From Acetobacter sacchari (lineage in GTDB: Bacteria > Pseudomonadota > Alphaproteobacteria > Acetobacterales > Acetobacteraceae), in assembly GCF_017377715.1 (NCBI RefSeq), contig NZ_JAFVMF010000010.1, positions 113,938-177,937 of the forward strand: a stretch of DNA of 64,000 nt, in the 5' to 3' direction. Both the position numbers and the translations under genes were made by a program. Positions 18,685-26,903 of the stretch are shown one piece after another. Position 1 is the first letter of the stretch; the number at the start of each line of letters is the position of its first letter. Under the pieces are notes generated by a model. That model was given only the letters and a program-made list of their open reading frames with translations. It did no database searches and had not been told where the DNA came from.

Positions 18685-18705
18685 GCCGCCGCAAGGCGGT
18701 TTTTG
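18685..18705 (+). terminator. Rho-independent terminator
   Basis: The hairpin CCGCC-GCAA-GGCGG is followed by a run of T. It separates the small membrane gene from ardC. Confidence 0.7.
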
Positions 18706-18722
18706 CATTTCTGGAGGCTCTC

Positions 18723-19625
18723 ATGCCCGCATCGCCACGCGCCGACCTCTATCAGGAAGTGACCGACCGGATCATCCGCGATCTCGAAGGCGGGATTGTC
18801 CCGTGGGTCCAGCCGTGGAGCGCAGACGCGTGCGGCGCGACCATGCCGCGCAACATCACGACCGGCCGGAAATACTCCGGCGTCAACGTCATTTTGCTGT
18901 GGGTCGCTCAGCATATGGCGGGGTTTCGCAGCCAGCGCTGGCTGACGTTCAGGCAGGCGATCGGCGCGGGCGGCGCTGTCCGCAAGGGCGAACGCGGGAC
19001 AACGGTTTGCTACGCGGACCGGTTCACGCCTGGCGGGAAGAGCGAGGATCCGGACGCCCGCACGGTTCCGTTCCTGAAGCGCTTCACCGTGTTCAATGTG
19101 GAGCAGTGCGACGGCCTGCCCGACGCCTTCACCGCTCCGGCCGCGCTGTTGCCCGAACGTGAGGCGATCCCGGCGGGCGACGCTCTTTTGAGCGCAACGC
19201 GGGCTGATATCCGGATTGGCGGCGACAAGGCGTTCTATGCGCCGAAGCCCGATTTCATCGCGATGCCGCCCAAACACGCCTTCGCCGAGCAGACGGACTG
19301 GTATTCAGTAGCGTTTCACGAAACAATTCACTGGTCAGGTTCAGAAAAAATACTGAACAGAGACCTTAAAGGTCGCTTTGGTGACAGTAGATACTCTGCA
19401 GAAGAATTGATTGCAGAAATCGAATCGGCGTTTCTCGCGGCTGAACTGGGTATTTCTCCGACTTTGCGGCACGCCGATTACATTGGATCGTGGTTGAATA
19501 CCATGAAGTCAGATCGGAAGGCAATCTTTACCGCCGCGCGCCTCGCATCGCAGGCCGCCGATTACGTCCTGTCGCTCCGCGACGGCACGGCCTGCCCGGA
19601 TGAGCCCGCAGCGCTCGCGGCCTGA
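18723..19625 (+). CDS. ardC: ArdC-type anti-restriction protein, zincin-like
   Basis: 300 residues. The N-terminal ssDNA-binding domain (LYQEVTDRIIRDLEGG, PWVQPW, PRNITTGRKYSGVN) is followed by a metallopeptidase-like domain. Its zinc motif HETIHWSG is near residue 197 and ELIAEIESAF near 224 probably gives the third ligand. ArdC proteins protect entering plasmid DNA from restriction. The ATG has GGAGG at good spacing. The stretch coding the zinc site (about 19300-19520) is much richer in A and T than the rest, suggesting a recombined patch. All motif residues are present, so it should be active. Confidence 0.9.
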   Translation: MPASPRADLYQEVTDRIIRDLEGGIVPWVQPWSADACGATMPRNITTGRKYSGVNVILLWVAQHMAGFRSQRWLTFRQAIGAGGAVRKGERGTTVCYADRFTPGGKSEDPDARTVPFLKRFTVFNVEQCDGLPDAFTAPAALLPEREAIPAGDALLSATRADIRIGGDKAFYAPKPDFIAMPPKHAFAEQTDWYSVAFHETIHWSGSEKILNRDLKGRFGDSRYSAEELIAEIESAFLAAELGISPTLRHADYIGSWLNTMKSDRKAIFTAARLASQAADYVLSLRDGTACPDEPAALAA

Positions 19626-19665
19626 CATCCGACACGCCCACTCCGAATACAGAAGGAAAAACCCC

Positions 19666-20004
19666 ATGCCACGTCTGATTCTGAACGCCTTTCCGGAAAT
19701 CGGCAGGAAGCGAGGCGAATCCGTCACGTTCACGTCGAGCCCGTTCCAGCGCATTGGCGAGGCCGCGACCGTCGAGATCAGGAAGACCGACGAGGTCGCC
19801 GCCGCCGTGAGGCGGTTCGGAGAGTCGATAGCCGCCGCCCACCCCGGACGCTCTTTCGGAATGTCCGTCGCCATCGCGCGCGGAGACCGCAAACCGCGCG
19901 GCTATGACGCGGAACACGCGCGAGGCGGCTTCAGGCTGAAGCGCTGGGCGAAAATCTTCGAGGCGCACGAGTTCGACGAGGCGCAGGCGGCGCTTCAGGC
20001 CTGA
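19666..20004 (+). CDS. Hypothetical plasmid protein
   Basis: 112 residues, starting at the ATG after AGAAGGAAAA. Basic and without membrane segments; the central EEV-type helix and FGMSVAIARGDRKPRGYD are the most distinctive parts. No family recognised. It follows ardC by 40 bp and is likely in its operon. Confidence 0.6.
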   Translation: MPRLILNAFPEIGRKRGESVTFTSSPFQRIGEAATVEIRKTDEVAAAVRRFGESIAAAHPGRSFGMSVAIARGDRKPRGYDAEHARGGFRLKRWAKIFEAHEFDEAQAALQA

Positions 20005-20042
20005 CGCCTCTCTCTTTCGCAAGCCCGCCTCAGGAGGAACCG

Positions 20043-20444
20043 ATGTTCCGTCAATATTATACGTCGCCGTTTCAGGGCGGCGACAATCCGTTGCGCGTCG
20101 GCACGATCGCCGCAGGGACGATCTTTCATATTCACCACTGCCGCAAATCGACGCGTCCGTGGATCCTCGAGGCGTTTCTCAACGGGGAATACACCGCCGC
20201 ACGGCGCAATCCTCGCACCGGACATTGGGAGAACGTGTTCATATCCGGCCGCTCGGATCTCGCTGTCCTGCGCAGCCTGACCAACGGTCTGCGCAGGACG
20301 CTCACCGTTAATCATCTGCAGCACATGGTCGAGGAGGGGGCGGCGCCTGAGGCGCGCTATCCCACGCTTCCTGATGTAACCCGGTTCTATCGCCGCAACA
20401 GGTCCATCCTGGCTGAGGCCACGAACGTCGCGCGTGCGGCATGA
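20043..20444 (+). CDS. Hypothetical protein
   Basis: 133 residues with the strong site AGGAGG before its ATG. It contains FRQYYTSPFQGGDNPLRVG near the start and a basic C-terminal half. No family recognised. The stop overlaps the next start (ATGA), so it is co-translated with it. Confidence 0.6.
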   Translation: MFRQYYTSPFQGGDNPLRVGTIAAGTIFHIHHCRKSTRPWILEAFLNGEYTAARRNPRTGHWENVFISGRSDLAVLRSLTNGLRRTLTVNHLQHMVEEGAAPEARYPTLPDVTRFYRRNRSILAEATNVARAA

Positions 20445-20956
20445 CCGCCTCCATCGAGTGTCCCACCCTGCGCAGGCCGCCTCTTGCGGCCGCCGGGCTT
20501 ACCGCCACGAAATGGGACAGCGCAGAGGACAAGGCGCGCATGGGCGACGCCATCCTCTCCTTCATAGCGCGGGGGATGCCGGAAAGCGCGTTCACCGAAA
20601 AGCTGTATTCCCGACTTTCGAATATGTTCGGGAATATCGCCCACTGTGACAAAAATGGCTTCTGGCAGGTTCAACTTTCCACAACCGCCCGTCGCGTGGC
20701 GTTCCTCGAACAGATCGCGACGGCTCCGTGCTGGGGTCAGCCCGGCCATACCTGGTGCGACGTCGAGCGCGAAATAAAAGCGCGTATCTGCGAGCAGAAG
20801 CTGATTCCGGCCTATCGCGCCGCCATGCGCGTGGAAAGCGAGCGCGACGAGCTGGCGCAGCTCGCGCGCCTTCAGGCGAAATACGGCGAGGCCGCGACGC
20901 AGACCGCCGCGCGCGCCAGTCAGGCCCGGAAGGCCGAGCAACTCGGGCTCCTCTGA
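20441..20956 (+). CDS. Hypothetical protein, C-terminal coiled region
   Basis: 171 residues, coupled to the gene before by ATGA. The last ~60 residues are alanine-, glutamate- and arginine-rich and likely helical. No family recognised. It is the last gene of the block before the IS66 element. Confidence 0.6.
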   Translation: MTASIECPTLRRPPLAAAGLTATKWDSAEDKARMGDAILSFIARGMPESAFTEKLYSRLSNMFGNIAHCDKNGFWQVQLSTTARRVAFLEQIATAPCWGQPGHTWCDVEREIKARICEQKLIPAYRAAMRVESERDELAQLARLQAKYGEAATQTAARASQARKAEQLGLL

Positions 20957-21085
20957 AGGTCAGGGCCACAAGGCCACAGGGCGAGCGCACCGGAAAAACG
21001 GCGCTGTGTCCTGCGCGACCGAATATTCCTCAAGCGGCTTGACGGTCCAGTTTGGCAAAGATCGAAGAGAAAATGAGGAAAATAA

Positions 21086-21093
21086 GAAAAAGA
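21086..21093. repeat. Target-site duplication, left copy
   Basis: GAAAAAGA, directly outside the left inverted repeat. The same 8 bp follow the right inverted repeat at 25716-25723. Eight bp is the usual duplication size for IS66. Confidence 0.85.
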
Positions 21094-21208
21094 GTAAGCG
21101 TCCGGACCCCACAGGGTTGACTACCGCTCTCGCCCTGATGCCAGTCATCGCAGGTCGTTGAAGTGTTTCCCAATAGCGGACACTGAATGAGAGCTATAAG
21201 CTCGCGGC

Positions 21209-22051
21209 ATGCCCGGCACCAAACACCATACGGATCTTTCTACAGCGGCCACTATTTATATGTCACGATGGCATCTAATTGATGATGGCGAACCTGTTTG
21301 GACAGCAAGTTCCTACTTGGTGCCGGTTACCCGCGAGGGCGTCCCAGCTATGCTGAAAGTGACTTCTGATCCTGATGAACTTCGCGGCAATCATCTCATG
21401 AAGCTGTGGAATGGACAGGGTGATGCCGCAGTTATGGAACATGATCGAAATGCTCTTCTTCTTGAAAGGGCGGTGAGCAGTCGCACTCTCGCCGACCTCG
21501 TCTACGCGGGTCTAGACGATGAAGCGACACGAAATCTCTGTAAGACAGCGCAACTTCTGCACTCAGCTTCGCTATTCGAGCAAGAGGAAATGCGGTCTTT
21601 GAAAAGCTGGTTCGCTGACTTACTCGAGCAGTCCTTGCAGAGCGCAGAATGGGTGAAAGACTGCGCCCGCCAGGCACACCGGTTGTTAAGTGATCCACAA
21701 GAACCGCTCGCCTTGCACGGAGACCTCCATCACGGCAACGTTTTGGATTTCGGAGCGCGAGGCTGGCGCGCAATTGATCCGAAGGGCCTTTACGGGGAAC
21801 GGGCCGCAGATTTTGCAGCCTTATTTCTGAATCCCGATCTTGCGAATTTACAGCGCCCCTACGCTATTTCTCCACAGAGGTTCGAGCAAAGGATCAGGCT
21901 TGTCAGCTCACATGCTGGGATTGATTCTGTCAGACTCCTGCGATGGATCCATGCTTGGAGCGGCCTGTCGGCAGTCTGGTTTATCGAAGATGGGATTGCT
22001 CCGGAAACTCAGCGGATAGTGGCGCATCTGGCCTCTGAGGCGCTCGGCTAA
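21209..22051 (+). CDS. APH(6)/hydroxyurea-type small-molecule kinase
   Basis: 280 residues. The kinase core LHGDLHHGNVLDF near residue 170 and the metal-binding IDPKGLYGERAADFA near 187 match the aminoglycoside/hydroxyurea kinase family that includes streptomycin 6-phosphotransferases. An N-terminal lobe with AMLKV (ATP Lys) precedes. It would phosphorylate a small hydroxylated compound; which one cannot be told. It is passenger cargo of the IS66 element, 115 bp inside its left end, so its expression may depend on its own promoter. Resistance is possible but not shown. Confidence 0.75.
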   Translation: MPGTKHHTDLSTAATIYMSRWHLIDDGEPVWTASSYLVPVTREGVPAMLKVTSDPDELRGNHLMKLWNGQGDAAVMEHDRNALLLERAVSSRTLADLVYAGLDDEATRNLCKTAQLLHSASLFEQEEMRSLKSWFADLLEQSLQSAEWVKDCARQAHRLLSDPQEPLALHGDLHHGNVLDFGARGWRAIDPKGLYGERAADFAALFLNPDLANLQRPYAISPQRFEQRIRLVSSHAGIDSVRLLRWIHAWSGLSAVWFIEDGIAPETQRIVAHLASEALG

Positions 22052-22202
22052 GAAAGGGGCACAAGCGCCGTTTACGTTCTAAGATTTGACGCGGAATGCA
22101 GGATTTGTAACGACGAAACCCGGACATAACCGTGCTGGTCGGTCTATTAACTCAAGAAAGATTGTCACCCTTCAGGTTCTCTGATTTTGAAAGCAGCTTC
22201 CG

Positions 22203-22970
22203 ATGTTCAAAGCGTATATCATCTGCACGACACCACGAAGTGGAAGCACTTTACTTTGCAAGCTCTTGGCCTCAGCCGGAACGGCGGGCAATCCTGACTC
22301 CTTCTACCATAAGCCTCAATTCATGGCCGAATGGGCGACAGATTGGGGTATATCTACAGACGAAGGCGGTTCACCGGAAGCGTTTGATCGCAAATATTTA
22401 GCTGCTGCTATATTGGCTGGTCGCGCGGGAACTGAGGTGTTTGGCATGAGACTCCAGTATAAATACCTAAATATCGTTACAAAAATGCTCGGCCAAATTT
22501 TTCCAGGTGTCGCATCCGATGCAAGTCGATTTTCGCGAGCGTTTGGGGATCCCCTGTACATTCATCTTTCACGCACGGACAAAGTGGCTCAAGCGGTGTC
22601 GCTCGTCCGAGCAGAGCAAAGTGGACTTTGGCATTTAAATGCAGACGGCACCGACTACGAACGCGTGAGTGCGACAGGAGAGGTAACCTACGATTTCAGC
22701 CGCATTCATCGCGAAGTTACTACATTAGCACGGGAAGACACAGCTTGGTCAGAGTGGTTTGCTGGCCAAAAGATTCAGCCGTATGGCCTTTCCTACGAAA
22801 CATTAGCTGACCACCCAATTGACGCACTGCAAAGCGTTTGCCGGGCTCTTGGTACGACTTCACCAGATGTGGCCTATATAATTCCTGAACTTTCTAAGCT
22901 ATCCGATTCCACTAATGATGAGTGGATACGGCGTTACAAGTTCGACTTGGATAAGCTGAAGGTATCGTGA
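22203..22970 (+). CDS. Stf0-family sulfotransferase
   Basis: 255 residues. The N-terminal PAPS loop TTPRSGSTLLCKLLASAG resembles the Stf0 enzymes that sulfate trehalose or related glycans. IHLSRTDKVAQAVSLVRAEQ near residue 120 is the 3'-phosphate-binding segment, and YETLADHP near 195 fits the family. Substrate unknown. It is the second passenger gene of the IS66 element, in the same direction as the kinase and 150 bp behind it. Length is normal. Confidence 0.8.
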   Translation: MFKAYIICTTPRSGSTLLCKLLASAGTAGNPDSFYHKPQFMAEWATDWGISTDEGGSPEAFDRKYLAAAILAGRAGTEVFGMRLQYKYLNIVTKMLGQIFPGVASDASRFSRAFGDPLYIHLSRTDKVAQAVSLVRAEQSGLWHLNADGTDYERVSATGEVTYDFSRIHREVTTLAREDTAWSEWFAGQKIQPYGLSYETLADHPIDALQSVCRALGTTSPDVAYIIPELSKLSDSTNDEWIRRYKFDLDKLKVS

Positions 22971-23054
22971 ACCCTCTGCTGCGCGAACGCTCGCCTGAAT
23001 CTGATTTTTTGTTCCATTAAGCCGACCTTCCGTTTCCCCCTCTAAGTCGTCATG

Positions 23055-24620
23055 TCACAGCGCGAGCGGCAGCAATTGCCCAAGCTCCGCGGCGGGATAT
23101 CCCGCGACCATCCGGGTCAACACATCGCGCAACCAGGCAAACGGCTCAATGCCGTTGAGCCTGGCTGTCTCGATCAGCGACGCGACGATCGCCCAGCGAT
23201 CCGCGCCGCCCTCGCTGCCGGCGAACAGTGCGTTCTTGCGGCCGAGCGCTACTGGCCGGATGGCTCGCTCGACCGGGTTCGTATCAAGGTCGATGTGGCC
23301 CTCGTCGACGAACCGTGCAAGATCATTCCATCGGTTCAACGCGTAGCGGATTGCCTCGGCCAGCCTGCCCCGGGGCTGCAGCACCGTCAGTTTCTGCGCG
23401 AGCCACTCGTGCAGAGCTGTAACGCGCGGTCGGCTATGTTCCTGCCGCACAGCCTCCCGCTGATCCGGAGGCAGCCCGCGGATCTGCGTCTCTATCTCGT
23501 AGAGCTCGCGGATCCGGGCCAGTGCTTCGGTGGCGATCGGTGAGCCTGCCTGGTGCAGTTCGTAGAACTTGCGGCGCGTGTGCGCCCAGCATGCGGCCAA
23601 CTTGACTTTGCCGCTGTGTGTGAGCTGCTCGAACCCGGCATAGCCATCGACCTGCAGGATACCGCTATAGCCCGCAAGATGTTGGGCAGGCCATGCGGCC
23701 GTGCGGTCGGGCGTCGCATGGAACACGACTGCCGGAGCCGCCAGTCCGCCAAAGCTGCGATCGTCGCGCGCATAGGCCCATAGGCGACCTGTTCGCGTAC
23801 GTCCGCGCCCCGGATCGAGGATCGGCAGCGGAGTATCGTCGGCGAACACCCGCCCGCCCACGACGACATGGGCCATCAGGCGGTCGCGTAACGGAGCAAG
23901 CCACCATGCCGCGGCGCGGACCCAGTCCGCCAACGTGGAGCGTGCGAGGTCGATACCATGTCGCGCGAACATCCGGCTTTGCCGATACAGTGGGAGGTGA
24001 TCGCAATAGCGGCTGGTCAGCACGTGGGCGATCAGGCCGGGTGTCGCGAGGCAGCCCATGGCCACCCGCTCGCGTGCCGGGGCCTGCTGCAGTGCGCCGC
24101 AGGCGCGGCAGGCGCATTTTGGCCGGTTGATCCGCACCACGCGCACCGAGGCGGGTACCCAATCCAGCATCTCGCTTGTGGAGGCGCCCGCGTCGTGCAG
24201 CGCGCCACCGCAGCCCGGGCACGCTGTGACATCAGGCAGGATGGTGACGTCGGTGCGCGGCAGGTGATCCGGCAGTGGCTTGCGATGCGGCTGTTTAATG
24301 GCGGGTGCATGCGCCGCTGTATTCGATAGGTCTGAGATTACGGGTGTGACAACGTCGCCTCGCTCCGCCTCCAGCTTCAGCAGCAACTGGTCCGGTTCGA
24401 TGGTCTCGGCGCGACGCCCGAAGCGGGCGCGCTGAAACTCGCGGATGATATGCCGTAAGCGCTCGATCTCGATCTGACCCTCATCCAGCGCGCCCGCCAT
24501 GTCGCGCACCAGTCCCTGAAGGGTGACCGGGTCCAACGGCAGATTGTCGAGAGCAATTCGCATGCTGCAAAGCATGGCGGATTTCTGCCAGCCTGTACAA
24601 GGAAATTCTATGGATTTCAT
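23055..24620 (-). CDS. tnpC: IS66-family transposase TnpC
   Basis: 521 residues. A leucine-zipper-like N-terminus (IEIERLRHIIREFQRARFG), then the zinc-finger CPGCGG and CRACGA, then the DDE domain with FADDTPLPI, VDGYAGFE and CWAHTRRKFYEL. The C-terminal DTNPVERAIRPVALGRKN is the family signature with the catalytic Glu. The start overlaps the tnpB stop (ATGA). It appears intact. Confidence 0.93.
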   Translation of the reverse strand: MKSIEFPCTGWQKSAMLCSMRIALDNLPLDPVTLQGLVRDMAGALDEGQIEIERLRHIIREFQRARFGRRAETIEPDQLLLKLEAERGDVVTPVISDLSNTAAHAPAIKQPHRKPLPDHLPRTDVTILPDVTACPGCGGALHDAGASTSEMLDWVPASVRVVRINRPKCACRACGALQQAPARERVAMGCLATPGLIAHVLTSRYCDHLPLYRQSRMFARHGIDLARSTLADWVRAAAWWLAPLRDRLMAHVVVGGRVFADDTPLPILDPGRGRTRTGRLWAYARDDRSFGGLAAPAVVFHATPDRTAAWPAQHLAGYSGILQVDGYAGFEQLTHSGKVKLAACWAHTRRKFYELHQAGSPIATEALARIRELYEIETQIRGLPPDQREAVRQEHSRPRVTALHEWLAQKLTVLQPRGRLAEAIRYALNRWNDLARFVDEGHIDLDTNPVERAIRPVALGRKNALFAGSEGGADRWAIVASLIETARLNGIEPFAWLRDVLTRMVAGYPAAELGQLLPLAL

Positions 24621-24979
24621 CCGGCCGCCAACACCCGCCGGGCGGGCGTCTGTGCCCGCCAGTCCAGCCCCTCCAGCAGCATCGATAACCGGGCCGGAGT
24701 CAGCAGGATCGTCGCCGGTTCATCGGGGCTGGCCCGGGTAACCGGCCAGGTGAACATGCCCTGGTCGAGGCGCTTGATGTAGAGGCACATGCCATTGCCG
24801 TCGTGGTACAGTAGTTTGATCAGCCCGGCGCTGCGGCCGCGAAACACGAACACATGGCCGGAGAACGGATCGGCGCGCAGTGTCTCCTGCACCAGCACCG
24901 ACAACCCGTCGATGCCCTTGCGCAAATCGGTATAGCCCAGTGCCACATGAACCCGAACATTGGGGGGCAGACTGATCAC
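24617..24979 (-). CDS. tnpB: IS66 accessory protein TnpB
   Basis: 120 residues with the typical VHVALGYTDLRKGIDGLSVL and FVFRGRSAGLIKLLYHDGNG. Required with TnpA and TnpC for IS66 transposition. Overlaps both neighbours by four bases. Confidence 0.93.
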   Translation of the reverse strand: MISLPPNVRVHVALGYTDLRKGIDGLSVLVQETLRADPFSGHVFVFRGRSAGLIKLLYHDGNGMCLYIKRLDQGMFTWPVTRASPDEPATILLTPARLSMLLEGLDWRAQTPARRVLAAG

Positions 24980-25635
24980 GCAGCTGCCTCAAGCGCATCC
25001 GCCAGTCGAGTGATCGCGTCGATGTCGTTGGGATTGGCGATCCGCAAGATGCGCCCGTTACGGAGTACGATCTCGATTTGCGATGCGTGCGGCAGCGTTT
25101 CTTTGGATACCAGTGGGGACGCACGTGTGGCGGGCGCCAGTGGCGGCATGGCAGTAACCTCTTCAACCTTGACCGAAGCAAATTTCGGCTGGCGCGCCAG
25201 GGGATCGCCAGGACATTGTGCAATCTGTTCGGCGAACCGCTTCTGCCAGCGATACAGGACACTGGGGGTCAGGCCATTCATTTTGGCGTAGCGCTCCAGG
25301 GACATGCCCGATTGCAGGGCGTCGACCAGAAGCGCCAGGCTCTCCTCGCGGGTCCACGTCTTACGGAGCCGGATGGCCAGAAGATTGTCCAGTTCCCCGA
25401 CGGGTATGGCGAGATCCTCCTCTGACGAGCCAGAGAATTCCTTGGCCCGTTCTTCCGATGCCCCATCCGGGGCCGACACCTTGATCGGCGGCGGCCAAAG
25501 GAAGCCCAGTCGGCGTGCCCAGAGCCGCATGGCTTTGGCGCTCAGGCCATGGCGGTTGCAGAAGGCGATCTGCGTCAGTCCACTCTTGGCAAACAAGACC
25601 AACCGATCTCGCCAAACCTGCTCCCGATCGATCAT
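24976..25635 (-). CDS. tnpA: IS66 accessory protein TnpA
   Basis: 219 residues, longer than many TnpA proteins because there are two helix-turn-helix-like parts. The first, FAKSGLTQIAFCNRHGLSA, is at the N-terminus; the second, MSLERYAKMNGLTPSVLYRWQKRF, lies in the middle. It probably binds the element ends. It is the first gene of the transposition operon and begins 81 bp inside the right end. Confidence 0.88.
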   Translation of the reverse strand: MIDREQVWRDRLVLFAKSGLTQIAFCNRHGLSAKAMRLWARRLGFLWPPPIKVSAPDGASEERAKEFSGSSEEDLAIPVGELDNLLAIRLRKTWTREESLALLVDALQSGMSLERYAKMNGLTPSVLYRWQKRFAEQIAQCPGDPLARQPKFASVKVEEVTAMPPLAPATRASPLVSKETLPHASQIEIVLRNGRILRIANPNDIDAITRLADALEAAA

Positions 25636-25715
25636 GACACCCCAATGCCCATAACGGAGTCACGATAGAGGCACATCCTCGACAGCGGTGCAGCGTGTCG
25701 GGTCCGGACGCTTAC

Positions 25716-25723
25716 GAAAAAGA
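25716..25723. repeat. Target-site duplication, right copy
   Basis: GAAAAAGA, identical to 21086-21093. Confidence 0.85.
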
Positions 25724-25755
25724 AAGGAATGGAAAGGGAAATAAAGGAAGAGGTG

Positions 25756-25944
25756 TGCTGCCGCACACCTTTCCGGGTTTGTGCGGCGTGAAGCGGCCGT
25801 CGTCGGGGTCAAGCCCCAAGCCTTCGGTCGAGACGGCGCCGTGAAGCCGCAAGCGGCTTCCGCACCACCGCCGTCCCGAGGGCCTGACCCCGCCGCCTCA
25901 GGCCGCTTCGGAAAAACCGCACCCGGAAAGGTGATGCGGCAACA
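25756..25944 (+). promoter_or_regulatory. Long foldback upstream of ssb, candidate single-strand promoter
   Basis: Outer arms at 25756-25778 and 25921-25944 pair almost completely (TGCTGCCGCA and CACCTTTCCGGGT against GGTGATGCGGCAACA). Inner pairs include AAGCGGCC with GGCCGCTT, GGGGTCA with TGACCCC, and a central perfect hairpin GAAGCCGCAAGCGGCTTC. The whole would fold into one ~190-nt arm ending 41 bp before ssb. F-type plasmids have such foldbacks (Frpo/ssi) in front of leading-region genes; they act as promoters while the plasmid is single-stranded. The structure is seen; the role is inferred. Confidence 0.6.
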
Positions 25945-25985
25945 CGCCGTGTCGAAATCCGGGAAGAACAGAAGGAAATTCTGTG

Positions 25986-26399
25986 ATGAGCGGATCCGTG
26001 AATCGCGTCATCCTCATTGGCAATCTTGGAGCCGACCCTGTGCTGGCGTCACGGGACGATATCGACATGCGGACCGCCTCGTTTCCACTGGCGACTTCGG
26101 AGAGCTGGTCAGACAGCGGCTCGGGCAGGCGGAAACAGAAGCGGGAATGGCATCAGGTCGTGTGCCTTGACGCCCGTGTCGTTCGCGTCGTCGAGCGCGG
26201 TTGCCGCAAAGGCGCACAGGTCATGATCGAAGGCCGTCTTCGGACGAGGGAATGGACTGACGAGCAAGGCGTCAGAGCCAAAAGAACCGAGATCGTGATC
26301 GACGGACCGGGCTGCGATCTCAGGATTCTTGAACCTGCCAAAGGCGGACGGCCGACACGAGACCGCCGCCGTCGACGAACTCCCTACGCCGATCAGTAA
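25986..26399 (+). CDS. ssb: Single-stranded DNA-binding protein, divergent
   Basis: 137 residues. The OB fold begins with SVNRVILIGNLGADPV, with FPLATSESW near residue 35 and GCRKGAQVMIEGRLRTREW near 75. The C-terminus is basic (RDRRRRRTPYADQ) and lacks the acidic DDDIPF-type tip that recruits replication proteins. It could therefore coat DNA without calling host partners. A second, canonical ssb lies at 46248. An in-frame GTG at 25983 is an alternative start. It lies behind the foldback at 25756. Confidence 0.85.
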   Translation: MSGSVNRVILIGNLGADPVLASRDDIDMRTASFPLATSESWSDSGSGRRKQKREWHQVVCLDARVVRVVERGCRKGAQVMIEGRLRTREWTDEQGVRAKRTEIVIDGPGCDLRILEPAKGGRPTRDRRRRRTPYADQ

Positions 26400-26771
26400 G
26401 GGGACCAGACCGCCATCGTGGCCGCGCGTGGCGCCAAACACCAAAGATTGGGACGATCATCATGCCGAGACAATCCATTTCATCCAACGCGTCACCCCGG
26501 CCTCATGCTCGCGCGGCATGGCGGCGCCTTTCTCAGGAGGCTTCGTTCCTCGACTACAGCCTCGGCTGTCACGAATTGCCATCGCGCTGCAGCGCGTCGT
26601 TGCGGCGGAGAGCGGATCGGGCGCGTCGCGCGGCGTGGGCGCATATGCTGGATGTCGACCATTCGGGACGCGTGTCATGAGCGGCGCGAAAAAAATGGCT
26701 GCAAGGGAATATTTCTGCATCCCGTCGCATCATGAAAGCGCACGCAGGTCTTCCGAGACAGGAGAACCGAC
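26400..26771. other. Unassigned gap with a weak small ORF
   Basis: A plus-strand frame at 26462-26680 (72 residues, arginine-rich) opens after the weak site GGGACG; I cannot tell whether it is translated. Near the end, at 26721, is a copy of the dispersed GTCGCATSATG motif. Confidence 0.35.
26721..26738 (+). promoter_or_regulatory. GTCGCATSATG motif before the TOPRIM operon
   Basis: CCGTCGCATCATGAAAG matches the motif found before transfer genes at 35374, 38577, 49513, 50967, 52059 and 54541. It lies about 40 bp ahead of a small ORF and 170 bp ahead of the TOPRIM gene. Confidence 0.5.
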
Positions 26772-26903
26772 ATGCACGGAACCTCATTCCCGCCTGTACG
26801 CTGCTGGCCGCCGTCCGTTCGGTGTGACGGGCGTGCGGAGAAAAGAAAGTCGGTCGACGTTGCGACACAACCCGACAGGGCAAGGAGGGCGCGTCGTGGC
26901 TGA
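26772..26903 (+). CDS. Small ORF coupled to the TOPRIM gene
   Basis: 43 residues, proline- and arginine-rich, with the good ribosome site ACAGGAGAACC. Its stop lies 8 bases inside the next gene. It could be a short protein or a leader that couples translation. No family. Confidence 0.35.
   Translation: MHGTSFPPVRCWPPSVRCDGRAEKRKSVDVATQPDRARRARRG

Larger units (their letters stand above)
21094..25715. mobile_element. IS66-family element with two passenger genes
   Basis: The left end GTAAGCGTCCGGACCC (21094-21109) and its exact inverse at 25700-25715 flank a 4,622-bp unit, and 8-bp direct repeats lie outside. Within it are tnpA, tnpB and tnpC on the minus strand and two plus-strand genes, a kinase of the APH(6) type and a Stf0-type sulfotransferase. 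Ordinary IS66 elements of this type are roughly 2.5 kb and carry only the transposition genes, so this one has taken up about 2 kb of cargo. Intact ends and identical duplications point to a recent insertion. Confidence 0.9.

Noticed and set aside
21094..25715. Kinase gene as proof of aminoglycoside resistance
   Set aside because: The family also contains kinases for other compounds, and nothing in the sequence shows the substrate.
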